In this document: positions 7,412 to 16,517 of the stretch, one piece after another
Layout: each line of letters opens with the position of its first letter
How positions within the stretch are numbered: position 1 is the stretch's first letter
Assembly (NCBI GenBank): GCA_963828405.1
Contig: CAWHEG010000031.1
Location: 1,922,001 to 1,986,000 of the forward strand
Length of the DNA stretch: 64,000 bases
Direction of reading: 5' to 3'
Source: JANMJD01 sp963828405
GTDB taxonomy: Bacteria > Actinomycetota > Acidimicrobiia > Acidimicrobiales > Ilumatobacteraceae
Position numbers and translations under genes: made by a program
Notes under the pieces: generated by a model
What the model was told of the DNA's origin: nothing
The model's database searches: none
The model's input: the letters and a program-made list of their open reading frames with translations, nothing else

Positions 7412-8617
7412 TCAGGCCGGGTTCCCGGTGGCCGGGTCGGTGGGCAGACCGCGCCGGACGAGCACGTCGCCCATCAGGTCGACGAAGTTGTCGAAGAAGA
7501 ACCGGCGGCGACCCACCTCGTCGACCGACGCCAGGCTGGCGTCGAAGCGGGCCAGGGGATTGCGTCCGCCCTCGACGTGGGGGAAGTCGGTGGAGAACAG
7601 GCACATCTCGGGCGACGACTGGGCGATGACCCAGCCGGTGTCCTCGTGGGGGTACGGGGTGACGCGCAGCTGACGGCGGAGGATGTCGGACGGCGGCGCC
7701 GAGAGCTGCTGCAGCCGGGTCTCGTTGCGACGGAACGCCGTCCAGGCGGAGTCGAGGTTGCGCATGAAGCCCGGCAACCACGAGGCGCCCTGCTCGATGA
7801 CGCCGAACTTCAGCCGCGGGAACCGATCGAAGACGCCATCGAAGACCATCGTGGCGATCGTCTGCATCGGCCAGTAGGGGATCGCCATGTAGTCGACCGA
7901 GCGGAAGTTCTCGGCGCCGCCGTGGAAATCGGGGACCGGGGGCAGGCCGTTGGCGAAGTACATCGGCGAGAGCAACGTCCCGCCGCCGCCGACGTGGAAG
8001 ACGATCGGGACCCCGGCCTCCTGGGCGACGGCCCACACCGGGTCGAGCCCGATGTGGCTCGGCGAGTGGGCGGGAGGGCAGGCCGAGGCGACGAGCAACG
8101 CGGCCGCTCCGCTGTCGATCGCCGCGCGGGCGATCAGCGGCGCCGCTTCGAGATCGGCGAGCGGTACGTAGCACGTCGGAAGCGAGCGGCGGTCGCCGGC
8201 GCAGAACTCGACGAGCGCCCGGTTGTGGGCGTCGGCCATCGCCCGGGCGAGTGGCGGGTCGGTCCGCTCGGCGTCGACGAAGTGTCCCGAGGTGAACGTG
8301 TTGAAGACGAGTTGGCTCTGCACGCCGATCAGCTCGACGGCGAGCGGCCGGTCCCCGGCGAGGAACGAACCGGTGGCCCGGAAGTTCTTGCGGAGCATGA
8401 TCTGGCCGGCGTCGTCGGCCCGGTACGCCGGATCGGTGTGGAGGCGGCGGGCCTCGGCCAGATCGCGGTCCTCGCCCTCCCCGGGGGCGAGGCGCTCGGT
8501 GTACACCCGCGGCATCCGCTCACGCCACGCCGGATCGGCGTAGGTGATCAGCCAGTCGGCCGGCTCCATGATGTGGGCGTCGGCGTCGTGGATCAGACGG
8601 TCTCCGACATACGACAT
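7412..8617 (-). CDS. Amidohydrolase family protein (ACMSD-like TIM barrel)
   Basis: Predicted metal-dependent hydrolase or decarboxylase of the amidohydrolase-2 group (relatives include aminocarboxymuconate semialdehyde decarboxylase). Visible metal-site motifs are DADAHIME near the N-terminus, FHVGGGG in the middle and STDFPHVEGG near the C-terminus, consistent with a mononuclear zinc site in a TIM barrel. Length is 401 residues. The true substrate cannot be told. Many relatives in actinobacteria belong to aromatic or lipid catabolism (family knowledge). A TAGCCT -10 box ends seven bases before the ATG, suggesting leaderless expression. It is divergent from the ethylmalonyl-CoA mutase gene, so a metabolic link is possible but unproven. 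Confidence 0.85.
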   Translation of the reverse strand: MSYVGDRLIHDADAHIMEPADWLITYADPAWRERMPRVYTERLAPGEGEDRDLAEARRLHTDPAYRADDAGQIMLRKNFRATGSFLAGDRPLAVELIGVQSQLVFNTFTSGHFVDAERTDPPLARAMADAHNRALVEFCAGDRRSLPTCYVPLADLEAAPLIARAAIDSGAAALLVASACPPAHSPSHIGLDPVWAVAQEAGVPIVFHVGGGGTLLSPMYFANGLPPVPDFHGGAENFRSVDYMAIPYWPMQTIATMVFDGVFDRFPRLKFGVIEQGASWLPGFMRNLDSAWTAFRRNETRLQQLSAPPSDILRRQLRVTPYPHEDTGWVIAQSSPEMCLFSTDFPHVEGGRNPLARFDASLASVDEVGRRRFFFDNFVDLMGDVLVRRGLPTDPATGNPA

Positions 8618-8624
8618 GGGCGGG

Positions 8625-8630
8625 AGGCTA
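8625..8630 (-). promoter_or_regulatory. -10 box of the amidohydrolase promoter (leaderless)
   Basis: TAGCCT on the minus strand, seven bases before the ATG at 8617. Confidence 0.6.
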
Positions 8631-8744
8631 GCTCCGGCTCCCTCATCGAGACCGGCCCGGCGATCGCCCGGGGCCGGTCACCCCCGGTCGGGACCCGCCG
8701 GGCGCCGGTTGTGGAGAGCCGGTCGCGGCGGCAAGGCTGGAGGG

Positions 8745-10697
8745 ATGGCGATGCGCGACGAACCGTGGACGATGCGGACCTACTCCGGGCATTCGACGGC
8801 GGCGGCGTCGAACGCGCTGTACCGCACCAACCTGTCCAGGGGTCAGACCGGACTGTCGATCGCCTTCGACCTGCCCACCCAGACCGGCTACGACCCCGAC
8901 GACCCGGCGGCACGCGGCGAGGTCGGCAAGGTCGGGGTGCCCGTCGCCCACCTCGGGCACATGCGGACGTTGCTCGAGGGCATCCCCCCGGGTGAGATGA
9001 ACACCTCGATGACGATCAACGCCACGGCGGCATGGCTGCTCGCCCTGTACACCGTCAACGCCGACGAGCAGGGCGTCGCCCCGGTCGCGCTGCGCGGGAC
9101 GACGCAGAACGACATCCTCAAGGAGTACCTCAGCCGGGGCACCCACATCTTCCCGCCCGCCGCGTCGCGGCGGTTGACCGTCGACACGATCGCCTGGTGC
9201 GCCGAGCACGCCCCCCGCTGGAACCCGGTCAACATCTGCTCCTACCACCTGCAGGAGGCGGGGGCGACGCCCGTCCAGGAGATCGCCTACTCGATGGCCA
9301 ACGCCATCGACGTGCTCGACGCGGTACGTGACTCGGGGCAGGTCGCGGCGGCGGCGTTCGGCCGCGTCTTCGGGTCGATCTCGTTCTTCGTCAACGCCGG
9401 CATCCGCTTCGTCGAGGAGATCTGCAAGCTGCGGGCGATGGCCGGGATCTGGGACCGGATCGGCCTCGAGCGCTACGGCATCACCGACGATCGAGCCCGT
9501 CGGTTCCGCTACGGGGTGCAGGTCAACTCCCTCGGGCTCACCGAGCAGCAGCCCGAGAACAACGTCCAACGGATCGTGCTCGAGATGCTCGCCGTGACGA
9601 TGTCGAAGCGGGCGCGGGCGCGCAGCGTGCAACTCCCGGCCTGGAACGAGGCGCTCGGTCTGCCCCGGCCGTGGGACCAGCAGTGGTCGTTGCGGATGCA
9701 GCAGGTGCTCGCCCTCGAGACCGACATCCTCGAGTACGAGGACATCTTCGACGGCTCGACGGTCATCGAGTCGACCACCGCCCGCCTCGGCGACGAGGCC
9801 TGGGAGGAGTTGACCGAAGTGCTCGGGCTCGGCGGGGCGTTCGGCGCCGTGGAGGAGCTCAAGGGCCGGCTGGTGCGCTCGATGGCCGACCGCACCCGGC
9901 GGATCGAGACGGGCGAGCAGGTGGTCGTCGGCGTCAACCGCTACACCGAGACCGCCCAGTCCCCGCTCACCGGCGACGGCAGCATCCTGCGCGTCGATCC
10001 GGCGGTCGAGGCCGAGATGACGGCCGATGTCGCCGCCTGGCGGGAGGGCCGCAACGCGGCGCACGTGGCCGCCGCGCTCGACGCCCTGCGCCAGGTCGCC
10101 GGCGGCACGGGCAACGTGATGCCGGCGACGCTGGCCCTCGCCCGCGCCGGGGGGACGACGGGGGAGTGGGCCGGAGTGCTGCGGGAGGTGTTCGGCGAGT
10201 ACCGGGCACCGACCGGCGTGGCCGCGGCCGGCGGTCGCCGCCCCGGGGGATTGGGCGGCGTGATCGACCTGGTCAAGGCGATCCCCGGCGGCCCGCCGCG
10301 GCTACTCGTCGCCAAGCCGGGCCTCGACGGCCACTCGAACGGCGCCGAGCAGATCGCCGTGGCCGCCCGCGACGCCGGGATGGAGGTGATCTACTCGGGC
10401 ATCCGCCTGACCCCCGAGCAGATCGTCGCCTCGGCGCTCGACGAGGACCCCGACGTCATCGGCCTGTCGATCCTCTCCGGCAGCCACCTCGCCCTCGTCA
10501 TCCCGCTCGTCACCGCCCTACGCGAGGCCGGCGTCGATGCCCCGGTGGTCGTCGGCGGCATCATTCCGGCGGAGGACCGCCCCGTGCTGAGCGCCGCCGG
10601 GGTGGCCGGCATCTACACACCGAAGGACTTCGACCTGAGCGTGATCATCGGCGAGATCGCCGCGCTCTGCGCCGCCCACCGGGCTTCGGGGCGTTAG
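8745..10697 (+). CDS. ecm: Ethylmalonyl-CoA mutase (MeaA type)
   Basis: Adenosylcobalamin-dependent mutase converting (2R)-ethylmalonyl-CoA to (2S)-methylsuccinyl-CoA in the ethylmalonyl-CoA pathway for acetyl-CoA assimilation. The 650-residue single chain carries both the substrate TIM barrel and the cobalamin domain, as MeaA/Ecm does. The N-terminal RTYSGHSTAAASNALYRTNL closely matches known Ecm rather than methylmalonyl-CoA mutase. The C-terminal half has the base-off B12 motif LDGHSNGAEQIA, then LSILSGSH and VVGGIIP. ATG at 8745 was chosen because homology begins there. A GGAGGG run abuts the start. No crotonyl-CoA reductase gene is in the window, so the rest of the pathway must lie elsewhere. 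Confidence 0.9.
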   Translation: MAMRDEPWTMRTYSGHSTAAASNALYRTNLSRGQTGLSIAFDLPTQTGYDPDDPAARGEVGKVGVPVAHLGHMRTLLEGIPPGEMNTSMTINATAAWLLALYTVNADEQGVAPVALRGTTQNDILKEYLSRGTHIFPPAASRRLTVDTIAWCAEHAPRWNPVNICSYHLQEAGATPVQEIAYSMANAIDVLDAVRDSGQVAAAAFGRVFGSISFFVNAGIRFVEEICKLRAMAGIWDRIGLERYGITDDRARRFRYGVQVNSLGLTEQQPENNVQRIVLEMLAVTMSKRARARSVQLPAWNEALGLPRPWDQQWSLRMQQVLALETDILEYEDIFDGSTVIESTTARLGDEAWEELTEVLGLGGAFGAVEELKGRLVRSMADRTRRIETGEQVVVGVNRYTETAQSPLTGDGSILRVDPAVEAEMTADVAAWREGRNAAHVAAALDALRQVAGGTGNVMPATLALARAGGTTGEWAGVLREVFGEYRAPTGVAAAGGRRPGGLGGVIDLVKAIPGGPPRLLVAKPGLDGHSNGAEQIAVAARDAGMEVIYSGIRLTPEQIVASALDEDPDVIGLSILSGSHLALVIPLVTALREAGVDAPVVVGGIIPAEDRPVLSAAGVAGIYTPKDFDLSVIIGEIAALCAAHRASGR

Positions 10698-10709
10698 GGC
10701 GTCGCGCCG

Positions 10710-11600
10710 TCACCAGTTGCGCGCACGGGCCGCGGCGATCACCCGGCCGGGCCGGCTCGGACTGACCAGCAGCGCGTCGGTCGCCGCCGCGGTGCTCGGC
10801 GCCGACCGGCCGACACCCCGCCGGGTGATCGCCAACGGCCGGTGCAGGCGGATCTCGACGGCCGGACCGAGCGCCTGGGCGGTCAGGTCGGTGGCGGTGG
10901 TGTCGGCCGGGGCCAGGTTGAGGACGTCGAGGTCGGCCGCCGGGATCATCACCGTCTCGGCGAGGGGGAGGTGGTCGTGCACGACCAGCCCGGCTGGCAC
11001 GAACACGAGCCACCGGCGGGCGAGCTGGTGGAAACGGGGGGCGAGGCCCCACAGCGCGGCGGCGCCGGCGAGGGTGGCCGAGGCCCCGGCGGCGACGAAT
11101 CCGGCGGCGCAGAGCAGCGGGCCGGCCAGTGTCGGCCCGATCGAGCAGAGCCAGAGCAGTTCGATCGGACCGAGCAGCAACGGGCCCGGTGGCCGGAGCG
11201 GGAAGCGCAGTTCGTCGCCGTAGGCGGAGCCCTGGATGAAGTGCTGGCCGGTCTCGGCGCCGAACGCCAAGGTCACCGCGCCCAGCCCCAGACATGCCAT
11301 CGTCACTCCCGGGGCCGCATCGCCGCCGGCTACGAGTGCGGCGGCGGCGGCGAACGGTGCGGCGGGGATGATCAGGCGGAGCAGGGTCAGCGGGACGACA
11401 CCGGGAACCAGCAGCGCCACCAGGGTGACGAACCAGCCCAGCCAGAGCTCGATCGTGGCCGTCCAGCGCACTGCTCCGAGCCGCCCGTCGAGCGCATCGG
11501 CGAAGGCCAGCGGCCCCGCGGCGGCCAGCGAGATCCACACCAGGCGCAACGCCCACACCACGGCCCCGCCCGTCTTCGAGGGGCTGTCGGACGCCGGCAT
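10710..11600 (-). CDS. Hypothetical integral membrane protein (296 aa)
   Basis: I cannot name this protein. The N-terminal half has several hydrophobic helices (for example LRLVWISLAAAGPLAFADAL, WLGWFVTLVALLVPGVVPL, LLGPIELLWLCSIGPTLAG, LLCAAGFVAAGASATLAGAAA), so it sits in the membrane. The C-terminal third (RRWLVFVPAGLVVHDH and after) looks soluble and beta-rich, ending in a disordered Ser/Ala tail. ATG at 11600 follows an AAATCT hexamer by six bases, consistent with leaderless expression. It is convergent with ecm (12 bases between stops) and divergent from the MetE-like gene. Confidence 0.75.
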   Translation of the reverse strand: MPASDSPSKTGGAVVWALRLVWISLAAAGPLAFADALDGRLGAVRWTATIELWLGWFVTLVALLVPGVVPLTLLRLIIPAAPFAAAAALVAGGDAAPGVTMACLGLGAVTLAFGAETGQHFIQGSAYGDELRFPLRPPGPLLLGPIELLWLCSIGPTLAGPLLCAAGFVAAGASATLAGAAALWGLAPRFHQLARRWLVFVPAGLVVHDHLPLAETVMIPAADLDVLNLAPADTTATDLTAQALGPAVEIRLHRPLAITRRGVGRSAPSTAAATDALLVSPSRPGRVIAAARARNW

Positions 11601-11719
11601 CCCGCAAGATTTGCCGAACTCACCCTCCAGTCGCCAACGTGGGGGATGCACGACGCGTCGGCGCCGGGCGGGAACCGGCACGGTGCGGGGCCCGTGCGAG
11701 GCGGGGGGAGGGAGCTGTG

Positions 11720-12712
11720 ATGACGCCGTGGCTCCCCGGCACGGTGACCGGCGTGGGCAGCCTGCCCCACCGCGACGCCCGCCAGGCGGCGGAGTTCGTC
11801 CTCGCCCGCTGCCCGGCATTGCCGTTCGTGCCGACTCTGCCCCGACGGTCGCCGGCGGAGAACATGATCGCCCAAGCGGTGAGCGGCATCCAAGGGATCG
11901 ACTTCGGCCAGTACGGCAGCCTGTCGGTCGACGCCCGGCGCATCGACCCGCTGGCGCCCGTGTCCACCGATCTCGACCACGACGCCTACCTCGGTCTGCG
12001 AACCTTCGTCGAGGTGGCGGCCGGACGCCCGACGTCGGTCAAGTGGCAGTTCGTCGGCCCCATCTCCCTCGGCGTCGCCCTGCTGCGCTCGGGGGTGCCG
12101 GCCAGCCCTGCCTTCGCCGTGGCCGTCCGCGCGGTGCGCGCCCACCTGCGGGTGATCCACGACTACCTCGACGAGGCGCTCCCCGGTTGCCGGCAGCTCC
12201 TCGTGCTCGACGAACCGTCGTTCCCCGACGTGATGGACGACGGGTTCCCGATCCCGCCGGACTCGGCGATCGACCTCCTGTCCGGTGCGCTGGCGGTGAT
12301 CGAGTCGACGACCGTGGTCGGCGTGCACTGCTGCGGCGATGCCGACTGGGCGGGGATCATCGCCGCCGGCCCGGGCGTCCTGTCGCTACCGGCCCGCCGT
12401 GAGCTGATCGGCGTGGCCGGCTACCTCGCCCACTTCCTCGAACGGGGCGGCATGGTGATCTGGGGCGTGGTGCCCACCGACGGACCGATCTTCCACAGCC
12501 CGCAGCGGCGCTGGCGCGACCTGACGGCGTTGTGGGACTCGCTCGTCGAAGCCGGATGCGATCGGGACCGCCTCGTCGGCCAGGCGCTGCTCAGCCCCGA
12601 CTGCGGCGTCGGGCTCCTCGACGAATCGGTGGCCTCCGGAGTGTTCGACGTCGTCGGTGAGCTCGGCACCCGCGTCCGCCGGCTGGCGACCGGCCCGCGC
12701 TCGCCCGGGTAG
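11720..12712 (+). CDS. MetE-like (core-MetE) methyltransferase domain protein
   Basis: A 330-residue protein of the cobalamin-independent methionine synthase C-terminal domain superfamily (UROD/MetE fold). It keeps a plausible zinc site: His203 and Cys205 in GVHCCGDADW, and Cys295 in SPDCGVG, matching the HxC...C pattern of MetE. The N-terminal half of true MetE is absent, as in short core-MetE proteins, some of which take methyl groups from corrinoid proteins. Whether this one makes methionine or moves another methyl group is open. ATG at 11720 follows a GGGGGGAGGGAG ribosome binding tract; an in-frame GTG lies directly before it. No corrinoid protein gene is adjacent. Confidence 0.75.
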   Translation: MTPWLPGTVTGVGSLPHRDARQAAEFVLARCPALPFVPTLPRRSPAENMIAQAVSGIQGIDFGQYGSLSVDARRIDPLAPVSTDLDHDAYLGLRTFVEVAAGRPTSVKWQFVGPISLGVALLRSGVPASPAFAVAVRAVRAHLRVIHDYLDEALPGCRQLLVLDEPSFPDVMDDGFPIPPDSAIDLLSGALAVIESTTVVGVHCCGDADWAGIIAAGPGVLSLPARRELIGVAGYLAHFLERGGMVIWGVVPTDGPIFHSPQRRWRDLTALWDSLVEAGCDRDRLVGQALLSPDCGVGLLDESVASGVFDVVGELGTRVRRLATGPRSPG

Positions 12713-12875
12713 CGCCTTCGTCGCCTCCTTGCGTCGACGGGAGCGGTTCGTGGGTCGCCCGGCCCTTGTCATCCTCAGCCTCCCAGATCCGTGGCGGAGA
12801 CGGAGAGTGGCGGGCTAGTCTCTAACCACTGGTGGGATCTGCACCAGCCACCGACATGACGGGACGTGTTCGACG

Positions 12876-15800
12876 GTGTGGGCGGAGCCTGAGCAGCGGA
12901 GCATTCGGCGCAGGGGTCCGATGGTCGCGGCCCTGCTCGCCGTAGCCCTCGTCCCGGCCGGCGCGCGGGTCACCGACGCAGCACCTCCGGCACCCGGCTA
13001 CCCGACGCTCGAGTTCCAGTCGATGATCATCACCCAGCCGGTGAAGGGCTCGACGACCACGCTGGGCGACGCCGAGGGCCTGGCCGAGGACCCGCTGCGC
13101 CACACCATCTGGGTGGTCGACGACACGAACCACGCGCTCTACGAGATCGACCTGGCCGACGGCACCCTGCGCAGCACGATCACCAGGGCGCAGCTCGCCG
13201 CTTCGCTGCAGTTCCAGCCCGGGGGCCAGCCGTTCGGGCCGGCGGCCGGCGACAGCCGGCCGATCGACATGGAGGGGCTGGCCTACGACGACGTCCACGA
13301 CCAGCTCTTCGTCTTCGCCGGACCCTGCTGCCCGGTGGCGCCGCACGAGCCGACGGTCTTCCGCCTGACTCGCCCCGCCGCGGGTGCCGCCTTCCTCCCC
13401 GAATCCTTCCAGCCGCTGCTCGATCCGGTGTACAACGACTTCTCCGGCGCTGCCGCCCGCAACGGCGTGCTCTGGGCCGGTCAGGGCAAGGTCCTGTCGA
13501 GCTACGACTACGTCACCAACACGATCACGTCGCACACCGCGCCGCTGCCGATCTCGGGAGTGTGGATCTACGGGCTCGACTTCTCGGCCGACGGCAACGA
13601 AGCGTGGGTGACCGATTCGGCCGACCGCCTGTACCGGATCGCCTTCCCCAGCCTCGCCCTGATCCCGAACCACAGTCTCTCGACCCGCGACTTCGACATC
13701 GACGACCCGCGGGCCGTCGAGGTGGTCGGTGACCAGGTGGTCGTCGCCGACGGCGACGACCAGGTCTCCAGCGGATCGTCACGACGGTTCGCCCTGCACG
13801 TGTTCGCCATCGGGCATTCCGCCCCCACGGCGTCGTTCACGACCGATGTCGTCACCGGGACGGCGCCCCTCGACGTGACGTTCACCGACACCTCGGGCAG
13901 ACGCCCCAACTCGTGGAGCTGGAGGTTCGGGGACGGCACGTCGACCTCCTCCCACAACCCGACACACCAGTTCGTCTCGCCCGGGCTCTACACGGTCACG
14001 CTCACCGCCTCGAACCCCAACGGATCGAGCACGGCGACGACGACGATCATCGTCAACCCGGGCGGCCCGGCCGACTTCGCCACCACAACGGGGCCCGGCG
14101 TGAGGGAGGTGACGTTCACCGACCAGACCGTGCCACCCGATCCGCTCGTGCCGGTCACCACGTGGTTCTGGTCGTTCGGCGACGGCACGTCGTCGGTCGC
14201 CGGCCCGCAGACGGCCCGCACCTACGACGCCGCGGGCGAGTACTTCGTCGAGTTGCAGGTCACGATGGCGGATCTGTCGACCTACCGGGTCACCCGGCGT
14301 GTGATCGTGGCCGGTCCGCCGACGGCAGCCTTCGACGCCGACGTGCTGAGCGGCAAGCCCCCGCTCGACGTGACCTTCATCGACCGCAGCACGGGAAGTC
14401 CGACGCCGACGAAGTGGCGTTGGGAGTTCGGCGACGGGACGAAGAGCTCGCTGCGCCACCCGTTCCACACCTTCACGGCCGCCGGCACCTACACCGTCAA
14501 GCTCACCGTGACCAACGCCGACGGCTCGGCGACGACGACGCGGACCGTCGTCGTCCGCTCGGGCCCCGTCACCTCGTTCAACGCCGGCCCGTCCAGCGGC
14601 CCGGCGCCCCTCGACGTCACGTTCACCAACACGACTACCTCCGACCCGGCGGCGACGAGCTACCGCTGGACCTTCGGCGACGGTTCGCCCGCCGTCACGA
14701 CGATGACGCCGACCCTGTCCCACAGGTTCGCCTCGCCCGGGTCGTACACCGTCACCCTGGCGGCGACGAACTCGGTCGGCACGGTCACGGCCAGCCGTAC
14801 GGTCACTGCCGAGGGTCCGCCGACCACCTCGTTCACCTCCGATCGGACCACCGTCGTCGCCCCGGGGAGCGTGGCGTTCACCGACACCTCGGTGGGCACG
14901 CCGCCGCCCAGTGGCTGGCTGTGGGACTTTGGCGACGGCACTCCCACGTCGACCGCCCGGCATCCGACGCACGCCTTCACCCGGGCGGGCACGTTCACGG
15001 TGGTGCTGACGGCGACGAACGGACGCGGTTCGTCGTCGAACACCATGTCGATCACGGTCACCACGGCGCCTCAGGCCTTGTTCATCGGCTCTCCGGCGGC
15101 CGGCACCGCGCCACTGAGCGTGTCCTTCACCGACACCTCCGTCGGATCGCCGACCGCCTGGCGGTGGGACTTCGGCGACGGTTCGCCGATCTCCACACAA
15201 CGCAACCCGCTCCACGTCTACGACTCGGTGGGGACTTTCACCGTCGTGCTCACGGCCACGCTCCCGGGCGGGGCACGGACGTCGTCGCAATCGGTGACGG
15301 TGATGGCGGCCGACGCCGGATTCGTCGGGCTGACCCCGACGCGGCTGCTCGACTCCCGCCCGGGCGGGACCACGATCGACGGTCTGTTCGCCGGTACCGG
15401 GCGACTCGGGGAGGACTCGCTGCTCGATCTCGACGTCGGCGGCCGGGGCGGCGTGCCGCTCGCCGGCGTCGGCGCCGTCGCCCTGAACGTCACCGCCGTC
15501 GGGCCGACCGACGAGTCCTACCTCACCGTCTGGCCCAGCGGGGTGGCGCGCCCGACTGCGTCGAACCTCAACTTCGGTTCCGGTCGGACGGTGCCCAACA
15601 TGGTGGTCGTCGCCCTCGGTGCCCAGGGGCGGGTCACCCTGTTCAACGCCACGGGGTCGGCGCACGTGCTCGTCGACGTGCTCGGCTGGTTCCCGACGGG
15701 CTCGTCGTTCGGTGGTCTGACGCCGGCCCGGCTGATGGACACCCGCGGGCCGGGGCTGACCGTCGACGGGCTGTCCAGCGGGGGTGGGCCGTTCCCCCCC

Positions 15801-16472
15801 GGGGCAACGGCCCGGCTGCCGGTGGTCGGGCGCGGTGGGGTCCCGGGCGCAGGGGTCGGCTCGGTGGTGCTCAACGTCACCGCCGTCGGGGCGACGACGG
15901 AGTCCTTTCTCACGGTCTGGCCCACCGGTGTGGCGCGCCCGAATGCGTCCAACCTCAACTTCCCGGCGTCGCGCACCGTCGCCAACCTGGTCATCGTCCC
16001 GGCCGGCGCCGACGGTGCGGTCTCGGTGTTCAACGCGGCCGGCGGGGTCGATGTGCTGGTCGACGTGCTCGGGTGGATCCCGGCGGGTCCGCTGTACACG
16101 GGCCTGGCACCGACCCGCCTGATGGATACCCGTGGTCCCGGTCTGACGATCGACGGGGAGGCCAGTGGCGGTGGTCCGCTGGGCCCGGCCGGCACGGTGC
16201 GTCTCGCCGTGCGTGGCCGTGGCGGTGTGCCGTCGGCCGGTGCTGGTTCGGTGGCGCTCAACGTGACGGCGGTGGCGGCGACGGCCGAGTCGTTCCTCAC
16301 GGTCTGGCCCTCCGACGGCGTCCGACCGAACGCCTCGAACCTGAACCTCGAACAGGGGGCGACGGTGGCCAACACGGTGATCGTCCCACTCGCCGCCGAC
16401 GGCTCGATCGCGCTGTACAACGACGAGGGGAGCACGGGCCTGCTCGTCGACGTGCTCGGCTGGTTCCCCTGA
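12876..16472 (+). CDS. Large secreted PKD-domain protein with three C-terminal Acidimicrobiia-type repeats
   Basis: Predicted extracellular protein of 1198 residues. A basic n-region (RSIRRRG) and hydrophobic core (MVAALLAVALVPAGA) form a signal peptide. Residues to about 310 look like a beta-propeller (YDYVTNT, DGNEAWVTDSADRLYRI). Six PKD-type domains follow, each with the W-x-FGDG signature (SWRFGDGTS, WSFGDGTS, WEFGDGTK, WTFGDGSP, WDFGDGTP, WDFGDGSP). The end holds three ~125-residue repeats (see repeat feature). There is no LPXTG or terminal membrane helix, so the repeats may bind the cell surface. Start could also be ATG at 12921. A possible role is adhesion or binding an extracellular polymer. 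Function is not established. Confidence 0.88.
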   Translation: MWAEPEQRSIRRRGPMVAALLAVALVPAGARVTDAAPPAPGYPTLEFQSMIITQPVKGSTTTLGDAEGLAEDPLRHTIWVVDDTNHALYEIDLADGTLRSTITRAQLAASLQFQPGGQPFGPAAGDSRPIDMEGLAYDDVHDQLFVFAGPCCPVAPHEPTVFRLTRPAAGAAFLPESFQPLLDPVYNDFSGAAARNGVLWAGQGKVLSSYDYVTNTITSHTAPLPISGVWIYGLDFSADGNEAWVTDSADRLYRIAFPSLALIPNHSLSTRDFDIDDPRAVEVVGDQVVVADGDDQVSSGSSRRFALHVFAIGHSAPTASFTTDVVTGTAPLDVTFTDTSGRRPNSWSWRFGDGTSTSSHNPTHQFVSPGLYTVTLTASNPNGSSTATTTIIVNPGGPADFATTTGPGVREVTFTDQTVPPDPLVPVTTWFWSFGDGTSSVAGPQTARTYDAAGEYFVELQVTMADLSTYRVTRRVIVAGPPTAAFDADVLSGKPPLDVTFIDRSTGSPTPTKWRWEFGDGTKSSLRHPFHTFTAAGTYTVKLTVTNADGSATTTRTVVVRSGPVTSFNAGPSSGPAPLDVTFTNTTTSDPAATSYRWTFGDGSPAVTTMTPTLSHRFASPGSYTVTLAATNSVGTVTASRTVTAEGPPTTSFTSDRTTVVAPGSVAFTDTSVGTPPPSGWLWDFGDGTPTSTARHPTHAFTRAGTFTVVLTATNGRGSSSNTMSITVTTAPQALFIGSPAAGTAPLSVSFTDTSVGSPTAWRWDFGDGSPISTQRNPLHVYDSVGTFTVVLTATLPGGARTSSQSVTVMAADAGFVGLTPTRLLDSRPGGTTIDGLFAGTGRLGEDSLLDLDVGGRGGVPLAGVGAVALNVTAVGPTDESYLTVWPSGVARPTASNLNFGSGRTVPNMVVVALGAQGRVTLFNATGSAHVLVDVLGWFPTGSSFGGLTPARLMDTRGPGLTVDGLSSGGGPFPPGATARLPVVGRGGVPGAGVGSVVLNVTAVGATTESFLTVWPTGVARPNASNLNFPASRTVANLVIVPAGADGAVSVFNAAGGVDVLVDVLGWIPAGPLYTGLAPTRLMDTRGPGLTIDGEASGGGPLGPAGTVRLAVRGRGGVPSAGAGSVALNVTAVAATAESFLTVWPSDGVRPNASNLNLEQGATVANTVIVPLAADGSIALYNDEGSTGLLVDVLGWFP
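15318..16469 (+). repeat. Three tandem ~125-residue protein repeats at the C-terminus
   Basis: Units start near 15318, 15708 and 16095. Each opens with GLTPTRLLD or a close variant, continues through GRGGVP, VALNVTAV, a YLTVWP/FLTVWP segment and ASNLNF, and closes with LVDVLGWFP. I recall this unit from many secreted proteins of Acidimicrobiia; I know no assigned function. Confidence 0.85.
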
Positions 16473-16502
16473 CCGCTTCCGGGCCGTGGCGGTGACGGCG
16501 CC

Positions 16503-16508
16503 TAGTGT
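16503..16508 (+). promoter_or_regulatory. -10 box of the ligA promoter
   Basis: TAGTGT ends nine bases before the ATG at 16518, with no Shine-Dalgarno sequence. The transcript would have a leader of about two bases or none. Confidence 0.55.
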
Positions 16509-16517
16509 TCGAGGCCG

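Noticed and set aside
15318..16469. Nucleotide repeats suggesting a mobile or recombination element
   Set aside because: They are diverged coding repeats of a protein module with periods near 390 bp, not DNA-level duplications.
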